DNA of 19,769 nt from Planctomycetota bacterium (lineage in GTDB: Bacteria; Planctomycetota; UBA8108; UBA1146): NCBI GenBank assembly GCA_002691835.1, contig NZJA01000128.1:1-19769 (forward strand), given 5' to 3'. This document shows, one piece after another, positions 7,616-15,254 of this stretch. The notes beneath the pieces are model-generated. The model saw only the letters and a list, made by a program, of their open reading frames with translations, was not told the origin of the DNA and made no database searches. Both the position numbers and the translations under genes were made by a program. The stretch's first letter is position 1, and each line of letters starts with the position of its first letter.

Positions 7616-9295
7616 TCAACCGTCGAGGAATCCCTCAAGGTTTCTGGATCGGACCGGGTGGCGCAGCTTCTTAAGAGCGCGAATCTCGATCTGACGAATC
7701 CGCTCTCGGGTCACTTTGAATTTCTTACCCAGCTCTTCAAGTGTGTAAGTTTCATCTTTGCCAATACCGAACCTCAGCTTGATGACTTCCCTCTCCCGGA
7801 GGCTTAGAGTTTCGAGAACTCTCGTCATTCTTCTCTTCAGAGCGGCTTCTGAAATCGCTTCGGAAGGCTTTTCGAATCGGTAATCTTCAATAAACTCGCC
7901 AAAAGTCGATTCGTCATCAGGCCCAATCGGCGTTGAAAGAGAAACTGGAACTCGGCTCAGGCGAATCATCGACTCGAGTTCTTCAGCTGGAACTTCCAGA
8001 ATCTCCGCGATCTCATGAAGGTCAGGGCGGCGACCGGTCCTCTGGAGATGCTCACGGCTGACTCCTCCGAGCTTGCTCATGGTCTCTGACATGTAGACTG
8101 GCAGGCGCACCATTCTTGATTTTTCAGCGATGGCTCGGCTAATCGCCTGACGGATCCACCAGGTGGCATAAGTCGAGAACTTGTATCCCTTGGTGTAATC
8201 GTACTTTTCACAGGCACGCATCAGGCCGGTGTTTCCCTCTTGAATCAGATCAAGGAAGCTCAGGCCACGACCTCGGTACTTCTTGGCAACGCTGACCACG
8301 AGGCGAAGGTTTCCACTGGACAGTCCACCCTTGGCATTTTCATAACGCTTGAAATGATGGCTGACTTCCCGAGCTCTTTCGAGGAATGCTGGGTAGGGCT
8401 CAAGGATCGCTTCATTGATATCGTCAAACTCTTTACCGATCGCACGCTTGTTGCGAATCCGAAGTCCTACGATAGCGATTTCGAGTTTCTTTCCAAGGAG
8501 CTCGATCTCTGCCTGGAAGCGACCGATGTATTTCATTTTCAGCTCGTACGTTTCAAGCATGCGTGCGAGTTTGAGAATTCTGTTGTGCAGGCGGGTTTCC
8601 AGCTTTGGTCGCTCAGCTTTATCAGAGAGAGGAAGGTCTTCCAGATCGAGGGAATCGAGCTGGTTTGAGCGAAAGAGTTGCTGCATACGGGGGAGTTCCT
8701 TCGCCAGTCTGTCGAAGAAAGTTTGACGATCACCCTTGCGGGAAAGAGTCAGATCGAGGCTTTTCTCGACAAGGCGTGTTCCATTATTGATCTGACTCAA
8801 AAGCTGGAGAGTTTCATCCTGACCCAGTGCAGTCATGAAGATATTCCTGCAGAGTTGCTTCTGGCTCTTCTCGATCTCTTTGGCGTAATGGATTTCTTCG
8901 TCGCGGGTCAACAGCGGAATCGAAGCCATTTGTGAGAAGTACATGCGAATCGGATCATCGAGAGCCTTGACTGCCATGCGCTCTGCGGTTTCACCGCTTG
9001 CAGCAGCTGCAGCCTCTCGCTTCTCTTTCTCCATTTGCTCCTTGAGTTCCATCTCAGCAGCAACAGCTTCTTTTTCGTTGAACTCAGCGGTTTCCAGATT
9101 GTCGGTCTCTTCTTCAGAAATGTCGTCGACGATTTCGACGTTGATCGTCCGAAGGAGTCCCTGAACCATGGCGAACTTTTTCGAGTTCTTTTCGATTTCA
9201 GGAAGCTTTTCGAGAAGGACGGAAAGCGGGGCTTCCTCATTCTCTTTGAAGGTGACGAGCAAGTCTTTGATTCGCTGTTTGAACGGCTTCTTCAA
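7616..9295 (-). CDS. rpoD: Primary sigma factor RpoD (sigma-70)
   Basis: This is the housekeeping sigma subunit of RNA polymerase, about 559 residues from the chosen start. Region 1.1 is at about residues 8-60, followed by an acidic linker. Region 1.2 begins D-P-I-R-M-Y-F at about 114, and a ~180-residue non-conserved insert follows. Regions 2.1-2.4 span about 330-390 and include the -10 reading helix Y-A-T-W-W-I-R-Q-A-I, identical to canonical RpoD. Region 3 is at about 400-480 and region 4 carries the C-terminal helix-turn-helix (T-L-E-E-L-G-K-K-F-K-V-T-R-E-R-I-R-Q-I-E, about 518-537). Region 1.1 and the insert separate it from stationary-phase sigmas. I chose TTG at 9295 because a perfect AGGAGG lies 6 nt upstream and the protein then begins where region 1.1 begins; an in-frame ATG at 9370 has no good SD site and adds 25 Arg/Pro-rich residues. 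A strong terminator follows the gene. Confidence 0.97.
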   Translation of the reverse strand: MKKPFKQRIKDLLVTFKENEEAPLSVLLEKLPEIEKNSKKFAMVQGLLRTINVEIVDDISEEETDNLETAEFNEKEAVAAEMELKEQMEKEKREAAAAASGETAERMAVKALDDPIRMYFSQMASIPLLTRDEEIHYAKEIEKSQKQLCRNIFMTALGQDETLQLLSQINNGTRLVEKSLDLTLSRKGDRQTFFDRLAKELPRMQQLFRSNQLDSLDLEDLPLSDKAERPKLETRLHNRILKLARMLETYELKMKYIGRFQAEIELLGKKLEIAIVGLRIRNKRAIGKEFDDINEAILEPYPAFLERAREVSHHFKRYENAKGGLSSGNLRLVVSVAKKYRGRGLSFLDLIQEGNTGLMRACEKYDYTKGYKFSTYATWWIRQAISRAIAEKSRMVRLPVYMSETMSKLGGVSREHLQRTGRRPDLHEIAEILEVPAEELESMIRLSRVPVSLSTPIGPDDESTFGEFIEDYRFEKPSEAISEAALKRRMTRVLETLSLREREVIKLRFGIGKDETYTLEELGKKFKVTRERIRQIEIRALKKLRHPVRSRNLEGFLDG

Positions 9296-9301
9296 GGTGC
9301 G

Positions 9302-9307
9302 CCTCCT
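9302..9307 (-). promoter_or_regulatory. Strong Shine-Dalgarno site that sets the TTG start of rpoD
   Basis: The complement reads AGGAGG, six nucleotides before TTG at 9295. It is a perfect anti-16S match with ideal spacing, while the alternative ATG at 9370 has only AAAGCGGG next to it. This is why the start was moved 25 codons inwards. Confidence 0.8.
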
Positions 9308-9492
9308 GATCGGTCGTTCGTGTGGGCGGGATCGCGGATCCCAGACAGGAGATACAGTGGCAAGTTCCATACCCGCTTTAAATGTGCTCTGAGGTCAATG
9401 GAAGGGGGGGAAGGCCACTTTGAAGTTCATCATCTGACCCACCTGTCCAACTTCTGCACAGTGTCTGGGTGGTGCGCCTTTAAAAGGCGATT

Positions 9493-11067
9493 TCAGCTTT
9501 GGTTACCGATTCCATAACGCTTCATTTTGGCGTACAGAGTGGTTTTGGGGATTCCCAATGATTTGCAGACTTCACCCCTGCTGTCCCGGTATTTTTCAAG
9601 AGCTTCAGTGATCCACTGTTTCTCAAGCTGCTCGATGAGTGATTTCATCGATCCGGCTGAGATCACGGCTTCGAGACCTGTTGCTGAGAATTGAGGGGTT
9701 GAACTACCGGTCGCCCCTTTGGCATCCGAAAAGTCCTCAAGCTGTAGTCGATCATTTGCCAGTGCATGGATTCTGCGAATCTCATTCTGTAACTGACGAA
9801 TATTTCCAGGCCATGAATGGGCGAGCAGATGCCCTTCGATTTCGGCATCGAATTGATAATCAGTTCCTGATTCAAGATTCAGTTGGTCCAGAAAGTGTTG
9901 TGCGATCAGCACCATGTCGCGGCCTCGTTCACGGAGGGGAGGGAGATGGACATTGATCACATTCAGTCGGTAAAAGAGATCTTCCCGGAATCGTCCGGCC
10001 TGAACCTCTGCCGCAAGGTCCCGATTGGTTGCTGAAACGATTCGCACATCAATGTGAATCAGGTCTTGTCCACCAACCCGGCGAATGACACCTTCCTGAA
10101 TGACTCTCAAGAGCTTTTTCTGCAGACCAGGGGAGGTATCTCCGATTTCATCGAGGAAAATGGTTCCCCCATGGGCCAATTCGAAAAGCCCCGGTCGATC
10201 TTCAGTCGCTCCGGTATATGCGCCTTTGACACAGCCGAAGAGTTCTGTTTCCAGAAGTGTTTCAGTGATGGCTCCACAGTTTTCACTGACAAATGGACCC
10301 GTAGCCCTTGGACTCTGTTCATGAACGGATCGAGCGGCGAGTTCTTTTCCGGTTCCACTTTCACCGGTCACCAGGATAGGGGCCATGCTTGGAGCAACCT
10401 TGTCGATCAGCTTTTTCGCAGAAATCAGATCCGCGTGTTCGCCAATAATCTCCAAGGCTTCCGCTAAAGGTTCCTGGTCTCTGACAACAGGGGTGACCTG
10501 CTTGCTTTGCGATGATTTGCTCGAAGTTGGTACCTGACCTGTCGCATTGGCAAGGACCTGATTCATCGCTGCTGTGATGACTCCAAAGGTCAAATCTGAA
10601 ACACAGGCAGTATTCAGGCTTTGAAATCGATGGTCGATATACACCAGTGATCGATGATTGACGGGGAAGATCAGGAGAGATTGGGTACGAGGCAGATTTT
10701 CTCGGTCCCAGCGATCTCTGTCTGGAAGCCCGGGGATGTCTTCGCAACTCCAGAGTTCTGCTGATTCGAGGGTTCGTTCCACCAGCGGTAGCAGGACTTT
10801 TGACAAGGGTTGCCGGATATTTTCCCTGTCGAGATCACGGGCGAGAGGGCATTCCCAATTTCCCTGACCATCCTGGTGAACGAGGAAAATGCGCTCGGCA
10901 GTCGTCATTTCGAGGAGAGCATCCAGAAAACGGGGCATACGGTCCGCTGAAGGCTCACTGAACCAGAGGCCGATTTCGCGGATCATATCCCCGGTTTCGT
11001 CGAATTGATCCTTCAGGACCTTTGGAAGGCTTCCTGACGTCATTTCGAACTCTCTGGCGAAATCCAT
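9493..11067 (-). CDS. Sigma-54-dependent transcriptional activator (GAF - AAA+ - Fis-type HTH)
   Basis: This is a bacterial enhancer-binding protein of 524 residues that would hydrolyse ATP to open sigma-54 promoters. The N-terminal ~180 residues look like a GAF sensor (L-L-E-M-T-T-A-E-R-I-F-L-V and R-D-L-D-R-E-N-I segments) and contain no response-regulator receiver. The AAA+ domain follows with Walker A G-E-S-G-T-G-K-E (235-242), the sigma-54 contact loop G-A-Y-T-G-A (282-287), Walker B T-I-F-L-D-E-I-G-D (about 302-310) and an R-E-D-L-F-Y-R-L-N arginine-finger region. The C-terminus is a Fis-type HTH. The residues before the loop are F-G-C-V-K rather than the common F-G-H-E-K. I chose the ATG at 11067, which has GAGG 8 nt upstream. 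It is divergent from ndk; a palindrome at 9476-9490 lies just after its stop codon. The ligand is unknown. The sigma-54 promoter at 18746 is a possible target. Confidence 0.93.
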   Translation of the reverse strand: MDFAREFEMTSGSLPKVLKDQFDETGDMIREIGLWFSEPSADRMPRFLDALLEMTTAERIFLVHQDGQGNWECPLARDLDRENIRQPLSKVLLPLVERTLESAELWSCEDIPGLPDRDRWDRENLPRTQSLLIFPVNHRSLVYIDHRFQSLNTACVSDLTFGVITAAMNQVLANATGQVPTSSKSSQSKQVTPVVRDQEPLAEALEIIGEHADLISAKKLIDKVAPSMAPILVTGESGTGKELAARSVHEQSPRATGPFVSENCGAITETLLETELFGCVKGAYTGATEDRPGLFELAHGGTIFLDEIGDTSPGLQKKLLRVIQEGVIRRVGGQDLIHIDVRIVSATNRDLAAEVQAGRFREDLFYRLNVINVHLPPLRERGRDMVLIAQHFLDQLNLESGTDYQFDAEIEGHLLAHSWPGNIRQLQNEIRRIHALANDRLQLEDFSDAKGATGSSTPQFSATGLEAVISAGSMKSLIEQLEKQWITEALEKYRDSRGEVCKSLGIPKTTLYAKMKRYGIGNQS

Positions 11068-11168
11068 GCCACCGACCTCTTTCAACCGGTCCGATCCACT
11101 GGAAATCGGACGACGTCTTGCGAGAATCTATACCGCCGGACGAAACCGTTCGTCGACGGGCAAACCAT

Positions 11169-11210
11169 TCCGGGATCGATTCCCGGATCAGGGCCGGTCC
11201 CAAGTTGGGA
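11169..11210. repeat. Two inverted repeats in the ndk upstream region (possible operators)
   Basis: The first has 7-bp arms TCCGGGA/TCCCGGA around TCGAT (11169-11187). The second has 6-bp arms TCCCAA/TTGGGA around one G (11198-11210). Both lie between the divergent starts of the sigma-54 activator gene (11067) and ndk (11274), where an autoregulating Fis-type HTH protein or an ndk regulator could bind. The single-base centre of the second fits a DNA operator better than an RNA hairpin. Binding is inferred. Confidence 0.4.
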
Positions 11211-11241
11211 ACGGAACCTGCCGTGAAGAAGCATAACATCC

Positions 11242-11257
11242 GGGGGCAAAATCCCCC
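11242..11257 (+). other. Small hairpin in the ndk leader, just upstream of the SD site
   Basis: GGGGG, a 6-nt loop and CCCCC form a perfect 5-bp stem, followed after five bases by the ndk SD site GGAGG (11263-11267) and the ATG at 11274. If formed in the mRNA it would leave the SD site free. Alternatively, the CCCCC arm could pair with the SD site in another fold. Its role is unknown. Confidence 0.4.
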
Positions 11258-11273
11258 TATTTGGAGGTTTTCC

Positions 11274-11726
11274 ATGGAGCGTACGCTCATTTTGCTCAAG
11301 CCCGATGCCGTCCAGAGACGCCTCATCGGCCCGATTACCGAAAGATTTGAAAGAAAAGGCCTCAAGGTGGTGGGGATGAAGCTGATGCAGATCAGTGACG
11401 AACTCGCTGCTACCCACTACGGAGATCACAAGGGGAAGCCCTTTTACGATGGCCTGGTCAGTTTCATGACATCGGCCCCCGTAGTGGCCTTGGCTCTTGA
11501 GGGGAACAAGGCGATCAGTGTCTGCCGCAAGCTGATGGGAGCGACCTTCGGCTGTGATGCAGAAGCAGGAACGATTCGTGGAGACTTTGGTATTTCCAAC
11601 GGATTTAACCTCGTCCATGGTTCGGACAGTCCTGAAGCTGCAGAACGTGAGCTGGGGCTTTTCTTCAATGAGGGCGAAGTCCTGAACTATGACCTGATTG
11701 ATGACTCCTGGAACGCTGCAGAGTAA
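11274..11726 (+). CDS. ndk: Nucleoside diphosphate kinase
   Basis: This enzyme transfers the gamma phosphate of ATP to NDPs through a phosphohistidine, balancing NTP pools in the cytosol. At 150 residues it is close to the family's 135-155. Seen: T-L-I-L-L-K-P-D with Lys9, H-Y with Tyr49, R85, M-G-A-T with Thr91, T-I-R-G-D with Arg102, and N112-L-V-H115-G-S-D-S, the catalytic loop with nucleophile His115. The usual Arg just before the Asn (G-R-N-x-x-H) is Phe111 here. The start at ATG 11274 is fixed by GGAGG six nucleotides upstream; the reading frame is open further upstream but without an SD site. A perfect 14-bp hairpin follows 7 nt after the stop codon, and the next gene starts at once. 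Confidence 0.97.
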   Translation: MERTLILLKPDAVQRRLIGPITERFERKGLKVVGMKLMQISDELAATHYGDHKGKPFYDGLVSFMTSAPVVALALEGNKAISVCRKLMGATFGCDAEAGTIRGDFGISNGFNLVHGSDSPEAAERELGLFFNEGEVLNYDLIDDSWNAAE

Positions 11727-11728
11727 CG

Positions 11729-11774
11729 AAAGGGGAGCCGGCGCAGTGGCAATACTGCGCCGGCTCCTGATTCA
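11729..11774 (+). promoter_or_regulatory. SD-like AAAGG followed by a 14-bp perfect hairpin, just before the rqcH start
   Basis: AAAGG (11729-11733) is immediately followed by a perfect 14-bp stem (11734-11747 with 11754-11767) with a 6-nt loop, then seven bases and the ATG at 11775. There is no U tract, so it is a poor intrinsic terminator for ndk. No SD site lies in the seven bases before the ATG. If the stem folds, AAAGG would sit seven nucleotides from the ATG, a proper SD distance. It may therefore serve as a structured ribosome binding site, or partly as an attenuator or mRNA-stability element between ndk and rqcH. Confidence 0.55.
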
Positions 11775-13325
11775 ATGGGATCCAACGACTTCCCCCCAGG
11801 ACTTCGCCGAGAGGAAGTGACCCTTCTGGTCTCAGAGCTCTCTTCCATTTTGGAAGGGCAGCGGATCGGCAAGGTCTATGATGCCCCCCATGGCAACATT
11901 CGGATGGTGGTGGGATCCGGGTCGTCTCGGCTTCACCTTTTGATCTCCGTTCTTCCGGGGACCTCCCGAATGGTGCTGCTGCAAGAGTCTCTGCCTGCTC
12001 CTGATCGCCCCACTGAAAAAGTAGCGACTTTGAGGGGCCTTCTTTCCGGGGCCCTGATCGATCGCGTCGATCAACCCGGTGGCGATCGCATGATGCGGCT
12101 TCGATTGACCTTTGGGCCTCAGAAACGTCATCGCAGAGATCTTCTTCTCGAGCTCTTTGGTCGCCAGGGTCGTCTGCTCGTTCTTGAGGGGAAACCTGCA
12201 AGAGTGAGGTTTGTCACTGGCCGTGGAGGTCTTGGAAGGGGAGAGCCTTATCTGTATCCGGAAGCCCCCAAAAAAGAATCCGAACAAATCACCGGGGGAG
12301 TATCACCGACTTTGCCCTTCGAGCCCCTTCAGCATATTCCGATCGAAGAAAGAGGCGGAACGACACCATTTCATCACTGGTGGGGACCTCAAATGCTGCA
12401 ACGCGAAGAGCGGCAGATTCATGAAGGTCAAATTCGCCAAGGACTACAGGAGCTGAACCGACATCGCAAAGTGCTTCAGCGCAGGCTGAAAAATCTGCAG
12501 AGTGATCTGCAACGCTCTCTTGATTGGGAGTGGTGGCTGAATCGTGGGGAGCTATTAAAATCAGTCCTCCAGAAACTGAAGAGAGGAATGTCAGTCATCG
12601 AGGTAGAGGACTGGTACCAAGAAGATTCTCCAAAAGTTGAAATCGATCTGATTCCAGAAAAAACTCCTGTTCAAAATGTGGAAAGATATTTCCATAAAGC
12701 CCGAAAGGGCAAACGCTCCATCGATCAATTGACCCAGCGAACTCAAGACACCCAGTCTCTATGCGATGAACTTGAGCAGCTCTCTAAAGAAGGGGAACAG
12801 CTCAAGTCAGAAGAGTTTCTTTCAGATTTCGAAATCTCCGACTGGAGTCATAGGACTGAAAAATGGTGTTTGCGTCATGGAAAGAAAAAGCAGAGTCCCA
12901 AAGGAAGTCGCCAGGGGAGAAAATCTGCGCCAGAACCGAAACCTTTTTTAAGGTATCAATCCAGAGAAGGACTCGAGATTCTGGTGGGGAGAAGCGCAAA
13001 GGAAAATGACGATCTCAGCATTCGGACTGCGCGCGGCAATGACCTCTTCTTTCATATCGCTGGAAAGCCGGGTCCTCATGTCCTGCTGAAGGTGCCGCGG
13101 GGGATGGTGGCTTCGCCTGAAAGTATCGATGATGCGGCATACGTAGCCGCATATCGTTCTGGCTGGCGAGGGCCCGGGGGTGTTGCAGTTCATTGGACAG
13201 AGTCCAAATTTGTTCGAAAACCAAAGGGTTTACCGCCGGGGAAAGTCCTGATCGACCGTGAACGAGAGCATTGGGTGAGTCCCCGTGAAGATGGTTTGAA
13301 AGCTCTTCAAGTGACGCAATCGTGA
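11775..13325 (+). CDS. rqcH: NFACT-family ribosome quality control protein (RqcH-like)
   Basis: This is a homologue of bacterial RqcH (Rqc2/NEMF/Tae2, also known as FbpA-type fibronectin-binding protein). Known members bind the stalled 50S-peptidyl-tRNA complex and recruit tRNA-Ala to add C-terminal alanine tails. Of 516 residues, about 1-200 match NFACT-N, including the Asp-Arg pair (D104-R105) that is essential in studied RqcH. A charged helical middle (about 210-370) fits the coiled-coil arms, and about 391-516 is NFACT-R (D-L-F-F-H-I-A-G-K-P-G-P-H-V and R-K-P-K-G-L-P-P-G-K-V). It is slightly shorter than the usual ~560. The ATG at 11775 fits the family N-terminus (G-L then L-V-S-E-L) but lacks an adjacent SD site; see the hairpin before it. 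It lies 48 nt downstream of ndk on the same strand. I see only a weak inverted repeat (GAAGAG/CTCTTC, roughly 13348-13376) as a possible terminator. Confidence 0.9.
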   Translation: MGSNDFPPGLRREEVTLLVSELSSILEGQRIGKVYDAPHGNIRMVVGSGSSRLHLLISVLPGTSRMVLLQESLPAPDRPTEKVATLRGLLSGALIDRVDQPGGDRMMRLRLTFGPQKRHRRDLLLELFGRQGRLLVLEGKPARVRFVTGRGGLGRGEPYLYPEAPKKESEQITGGVSPTLPFEPLQHIPIEERGGTTPFHHWWGPQMLQREERQIHEGQIRQGLQELNRHRKVLQRRLKNLQSDLQRSLDWEWWLNRGELLKSVLQKLKRGMSVIEVEDWYQEDSPKVEIDLIPEKTPVQNVERYFHKARKGKRSIDQLTQRTQDTQSLCDELEQLSKEGEQLKSEEFLSDFEISDWSHRTEKWCLRHGKKKQSPKGSRQGRKSAPEPKPFLRYQSREGLEILVGRSAKENDDLSIRTARGNDLFFHIAGKPGPHVLLKVPRGMVASPESIDDAAYVAAYRSGWRGPGGVAVHWTESKFVRKPKGLPPGKVLIDREREHWVSPREDGLKALQVTQS

Positions 13326-13421
13326 GAATCGAGGTCTTGAGTCAGCGGTGAAGAGTCTATATTTTTCAAAAGCTCTTCTTTCTCTGTAGCTGCCCATGAT
13401 GAATCGAACCTCTGACGACTC

Positions 13422-13450
13422 TTCACAGTTCGCCCAATTTGAATTACAAT
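13422..13450 (+). promoter_or_regulatory. Sigma-70 promoter of the lipoprotein gene
   Basis: TTCACA (13422-13427) and TACAAT (13445-13450) are separated by exactly 17 nt, each matching 5 of 6 consensus bases. Transcription would begin near 13457, which excludes the in-frame ATG at 13396 as the start and supports 13501 or 13531. The rpoD product encoded in this window has a canonical -10 reading helix, so this promoter type is expected to be used. Confidence 0.7.
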
Positions 13451-13530
13451 ACCCCGATCCCATTGGTCCGTTTGTTGCAATAAATGAGAGTAGTTCGCCC
13501 ATGGTCCTTCCAGATAGGTCTTCGGAAAGC

Positions 13531-14229
13531 ATGATTGAATTCCCTTTCCGCCATCTACTTTTGTTCATGGTTTTGTCATTGGTGATCTTGGCTGGATGCA
13601 CTCCGTCCAACACTTCGGTCAGAGATTCGGATGAAGTTGATGCAGTCGAGGCTGCCAAAACGATTACTCAGAACAGAATCAAGGCTCTCTCGCTCGACCG
13701 GGAAGTGATGGATCTGGTGGATGTCGAGGATGAGGAAAGTGTTCGCAAAGGGCTTGAAAAGTACAAGCAGGCTGAGAATCTTCTCGATGAATCGGTTCGC
13801 CTCGCAGGAAGTTCCACGAAACCCAGGCTCGATCGATTCGACATTCGCAATAAGATCGCCAGTGGTTATACGGTGCTTTATGTCATGGCCGATGCTGAAT
13901 GCACTCCCTTGGAAGATGAAGGCTTGCGCCCTTCTGAGCCGCTTTTACGAAAGCGTGCTGAGGCCAAGAAGGAAGCGGAGCGCTGGCTGAAACTGGCTCG
14001 TCGGGACATGGAAACCCATTTGGGCAACACCCCGGTACAATACCAAACTCCAGAGCAATATTGGCAACTGCAGTTGGTTTATGTGCAGTTGGCGGACTTC
14101 AATGGCGCCAGAACCACACTTCTGCGATTGCTTGACAATCATGGGAACAGACTCAGCGGCAAGGACCGCAAGGAGATAGACTCCAGAATCCGCTACTTCG
14201 CCCAGAAGCTTCTCGATGAGGGTAACTGA
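13531..14229 (+). CDS. Predicted lipoprotein, function unknown
   Basis: I do not recognise the family. From ATG 13531 the 232-residue product begins with a short n-region, a hydrophobic stretch and a lipobox I-L-A-G-C with Cys23, so signal peptidase II processing and lipid anchoring are expected. The residue after Cys is Thr, not Asp, so outer-membrane sorting is possible in a Gram-negative cell. The mature part is highly charged and mostly helical by appearance (segments around residues 60-95 and 140-230), with a faint TPR-like look (Y-K-Q-A-E-N-L-L and L-A-D-F-N-G-A-R-T-T-L-L) but no clear repeats. An alternative start at 13501 adds ten residues before the signal. It is a single-gene unit with its own promoter and terminator. 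Confidence 0.72.
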   Translation: MIEFPFRHLLLFMVLSLVILAGCTPSNTSVRDSDEVDAVEAAKTITQNRIKALSLDREVMDLVDVEDEESVRKGLEKYKQAENLLDESVRLAGSSTKPRLDRFDIRNKIASGYTVLYVMADAECTPLEDEGLRPSEPLLRKRAEAKKEAERWLKLARRDMETHLGNTPVQYQTPEQYWQLQLVYVQLADFNGARTTLLRLLDNHGNRLSGKDRKEIDSRIRYFAQKLLDEGN

Positions 14230-14260
14230 AGACACGGTTTCCATAGATCTCGATTTCAAC

Positions 14261-14300
14261 AGGCTGTCGCCGATTCTCGGTGGCAGCCTGATTTCTTATT
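14261..14300 (+). terminator. Rho-independent terminator after the lipoprotein gene
   Basis: A 13-bp stem with two G-U pairs (14261-14273 with 14277-14289), a TTC loop and a T-rich tail (ATTTCTTATTT) lies 31 nt after the lipoprotein stop codon. It separates that gene from the downstream coiled-coil/actin cassette. The 200 bp that follow hold a perfect TTGACA at 14320-14325, but the -10 position 17 nt on (CATGTC) is poor, so the cassette promoter is not settled. Confidence 0.85.
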
Positions 14301-14501
14301 TAACTTCATCGGCCTCTATTTGACAGATACCTGACTCAGAGGCATGTCTGGCTAAGAGAAGAAGATCCTCGATTTGCCGGCAATTCGATCCCGATGCTAG
14401 TCTTCGTTGGTCTCCCTACCCGGGTGGCTGTGCCCTTCGTGGGTAATGGAATCAGGTCCACAGACTTCAGTGTCTATGGGCCCCAGAAGAACGGGAACTC
14501 G

Positions 14502-15251
14502 ATGAGTTCATCATTTGATGTGCCGAAGGCAGTGGATAAGCGCCTCAGTACGATGGCAGTCGAAGATTTGGCCAAGCGTGGAATGCGTACGGTTAAGGTT
14601 CTCGATAAGGCTTCCATCATGAGCCTTATTGATGAAGCGGTCGAAACAGTCGTTGCCGATCGCTTGGCAGAACTGAAGGCTGATGATCGAGATCGCCTCC
14701 GAGAAGAAGCAAAGACGCAGTTCAAAAAACTGGTTCAAGAACGAAACAGCCGTCAAAAAGAACAGCAAAATGCCTATGAGGAGCGCATCGAAAATCTCCG
14801 TGCCCAGGCGGTCAGCCTTGAAGAAAAGCTGGAACAGTCTGAACGTGAGCGCGATGAGATCACTGTCAAAGTGGGTCCAGAGGAGACTCATGAAGCGGTG
14901 GAAACAGTAGAAGTACCAGCCAGCAGCCTCGATGCAGATCAAATCAAAGATGTTGTTCGGGAGGCTGTCGCAGAGGCCAAGTCGGAAGCCACTGCCCCTT
15001 CAGAATCCCAGATGAGTGACCTCAAGGCGAGTATTGATGCCTTGGTAACCAAGGTCACGAATGGGCATACAGCTGGATCAACCAAGAATGTGGAGCCTCC
15101 ATCGGAAGAAGCGCTTGTCGCGCTCTTTTCCAGGGAGAGCAATGAAAATGTAGAGAACAACCTCGACCAAGTTGAGGTCAAAAACACAAAAGTCGGAGGG
15201 GTTTCCGCAAATCTTGCGAAACTGAAAAACCTCCACAAAGAAACGGAGTAG
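14502..15251 (+). CDS. Cytosolic coiled-coil protein, partner gene of the actin-like protein
   Basis: I do not recognise the family. The 249-residue protein has no signal peptide or membrane segment. After a short N-terminal part (residues 1-55, with V-E-D-L-A-K-R-G-M-R-T-V), residues about 60-125 are very rich in Glu, Lys, Arg and Gln with heptad-like hydrophobics, as in a coiled coil. A second charged helix is at about 145-170, then a polar linker, and a short conserved-looking tail (G-G-V-S-A-N-L-A-K-L-K-N). I chose ATG 14502 because GGGA lies 5 nt upstream; the frame is open to an ATG at 14394 without an SD site. The next gene, an actin-like protein, starts 3 nt after the stop codon, so the two are almost surely one operon and probably one complex. 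A role as filament regulator, adaptor or cargo linker is inference. Confidence 0.75.
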   Translation: MSSSFDVPKAVDKRLSTMAVEDLAKRGMRTVKVLDKASIMSLIDEAVETVVADRLAELKADDRDRLREEAKTQFKKLVQERNSRQKEQQNAYEERIENLRAQAVSLEEKLEQSERERDEITVKVGPEETHEAVETVEVPASSLDADQIKDVVREAVAEAKSEATAPSESQMSDLKASIDALVTKVTNGHTAGSTKNVEPPSEEALVALFSRESNENVENNLDQVEVKNTKVGGVSANLAKLKNLHKETE

Positions 15252-15254
15252 GGC

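Noticed and set aside
9404..9410. A G7 tract near the rpoD upstream region, complementary to the C7 tract of the predicted sRNA
   Set aside because: It is on the strand opposite the rpoD mRNA, so the mRNA itself is C-rich there and could not pair.
9440..9451. A 12-mer CACCTGTCCAAC shared by the rpoD upstream region and 18671-18682
   Set aside because: One 12-bp match between intergenic regions in a window this size is not clearly above chance, and the flanks do not align.
9476..9490. Palindrome CGCCTTT-A-AAAGGCG just after the sigma-54 activator gene, considered as its terminator
   Set aside because: No T run follows on the minus strand, and the loop would have to consume part of the arms; it may be a DNA-level site only.
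11108..11121. A GG-N10-GC element with TTGC upstream of ndk, resembling a sigma-54 promoter
   Set aside because: It matches only GG and TTGC, lacking the TGGCAC half; such matches are expected several times by chance in 20 kb on two strands.
13396..13530. An N-terminal extension of the lipoprotein from ATG 13396
   Set aside because: A good sigma-70 promoter lies inside this stretch, and the extension would bury the signal peptide.
14320..14348. A perfect TTGACA before the coiled-coil/actin cassette as its promoter
   Set aside because: The hexamer 17 nt downstream (CATGTC) matches the -10 consensus poorly, so it was not listed as a feature.
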